Below are positions 63,761 through 64,000 of a DNA stretch of 64,000 nucleotides, piece by piece. The DNA is taken from assembly GCA_964036315.1 (NCBI GenBank), contig OZ038496.1:17292533-17356532 (forward strand), read 5' to 3'. The translations under genes and the position numbers were made by a program. The notes beneath the pieces were generated by a model, which saw only the letters and a program-made list of their open reading frames with translations, did not search any database and had not been told where the DNA came from. Position 1 is the stretch's first letter; every line of letters begins with the position of its first letter. The stretch comes from Acanthosepion esculentum (lineage: Eukaryota; Mollusca; Cephalopoda; Sepiida; Sepiidae).

Positions 63761-64000
63761 TGCTGATTAACTACACAGGTATGTCTTTTAGATTTATTTA
63801 CATTCTGTAGAATATAAATGTTTAGGAACTACGGTGGTCACAAAGTGAGAGATCAGTTTATATATCAATTGTAATATAGAATTGATCCCCCACTCTATAT
63901 TCACATTATAATTTCTTTATTCATCAAATAGTATTTGACGACATGTAAGACGCACGGGTGTATAAGATGCACTCCAATTTCAACAGAGCAAATCAAGAAA
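63761..64000. other. Unassigned; possible MITE end at 63940-63990
   Basis: acatgtaagacgcacgggtg and tataagatgcactccaattt resemble the tataagacgcac repeats common near termini of some DNA-transposon MITEs. The window ends before a partner terminus could be seen. Confidence 0.3.

Overview
This window looks like non-coding, repeat-dominated DNA from an animal genome. I see no host protein-coding gene that I can support. The sequence is AT-rich, with many (TA)n runs, a mariner element, Tc1/IS630-like elements, tRNA-derived SINEs and several decayed non-LTR retrotransposon (LINE) families. That mix fits a lophotrochozoan, most likely a cephalopod mollusc. The species call is inference from repeat style, not from a marker gene.

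Layout. 1-8140: long pyrimidine-rich tracts, a 68-bp minisatellite (1903-3055, about 17 copies) and a 31-bp pyrimidine minisatellite (5308-7838, about 82 copies), separated by a SINE. 8140-19150: mixed transposon debris, namely SINEs, LINE fragments, an internally deleted Tc1/IS630-like element (11224-11946), two local duplications (12.1-13.6 kb), a 1.29-kb mariner with terminal inverted repeats and a broken transposase (17433-18720), and a large hairpin (17179-17263). 19154-37679: a very regular 218-bp satellite, about 85 monomers with no length change. 37.6-38.9 kb: LINE remnants related to both halves of the satellite monomer. 39-64 kb: more nested LINE, SINE and DNA-transposon debris, including a 170-bp pogo-like MITE (39203-39372), 5S rRNA-derived sequences (47816-47935, 63441-63512), U2 snRNA-like repeats (54.56-55.05 kb), a foldback insertion with a 12-bp target duplication (43320-43644), and the best preserved LINE 3' end (58865-59670).

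Four LINE families are distinguished here by working labels only. LINE-A has an RQGSVLAP...LF reverse transcriptase (RT) motif and an LLYGCETW-type thumb. LINE-B has an EYCCHIWSGAP motif and a 3' tail reading cttgcttggggtga followed by A-rich sequence. LINE-C has an EYCCRIWEGA motif. LINE-E has an LLYGSECW and WTEHV motif. LINE-B is the dominant family, with more than a dozen copies.

The central observation is that the 218-bp satellite monomer is itself a chimera. On the minus strand about 65 bp encodes the LINE-A RT motif RQGSVLAPMLFSLYLA, joined to about 150 bp of LINE-B C-terminus and 3' UTR. The array is bounded on the left by an inverted (tail-to-tail) LINE-B junction and on the right by LINE-B and LINE-A sequence. 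It shows higher-order organisation: a roughly five-monomer unit, plus block duplications at offsets of about 4.8 and 10.0 kb. This suggests a retrotransposon junction that became a satellite and expanded by unequal exchange or a similar process.
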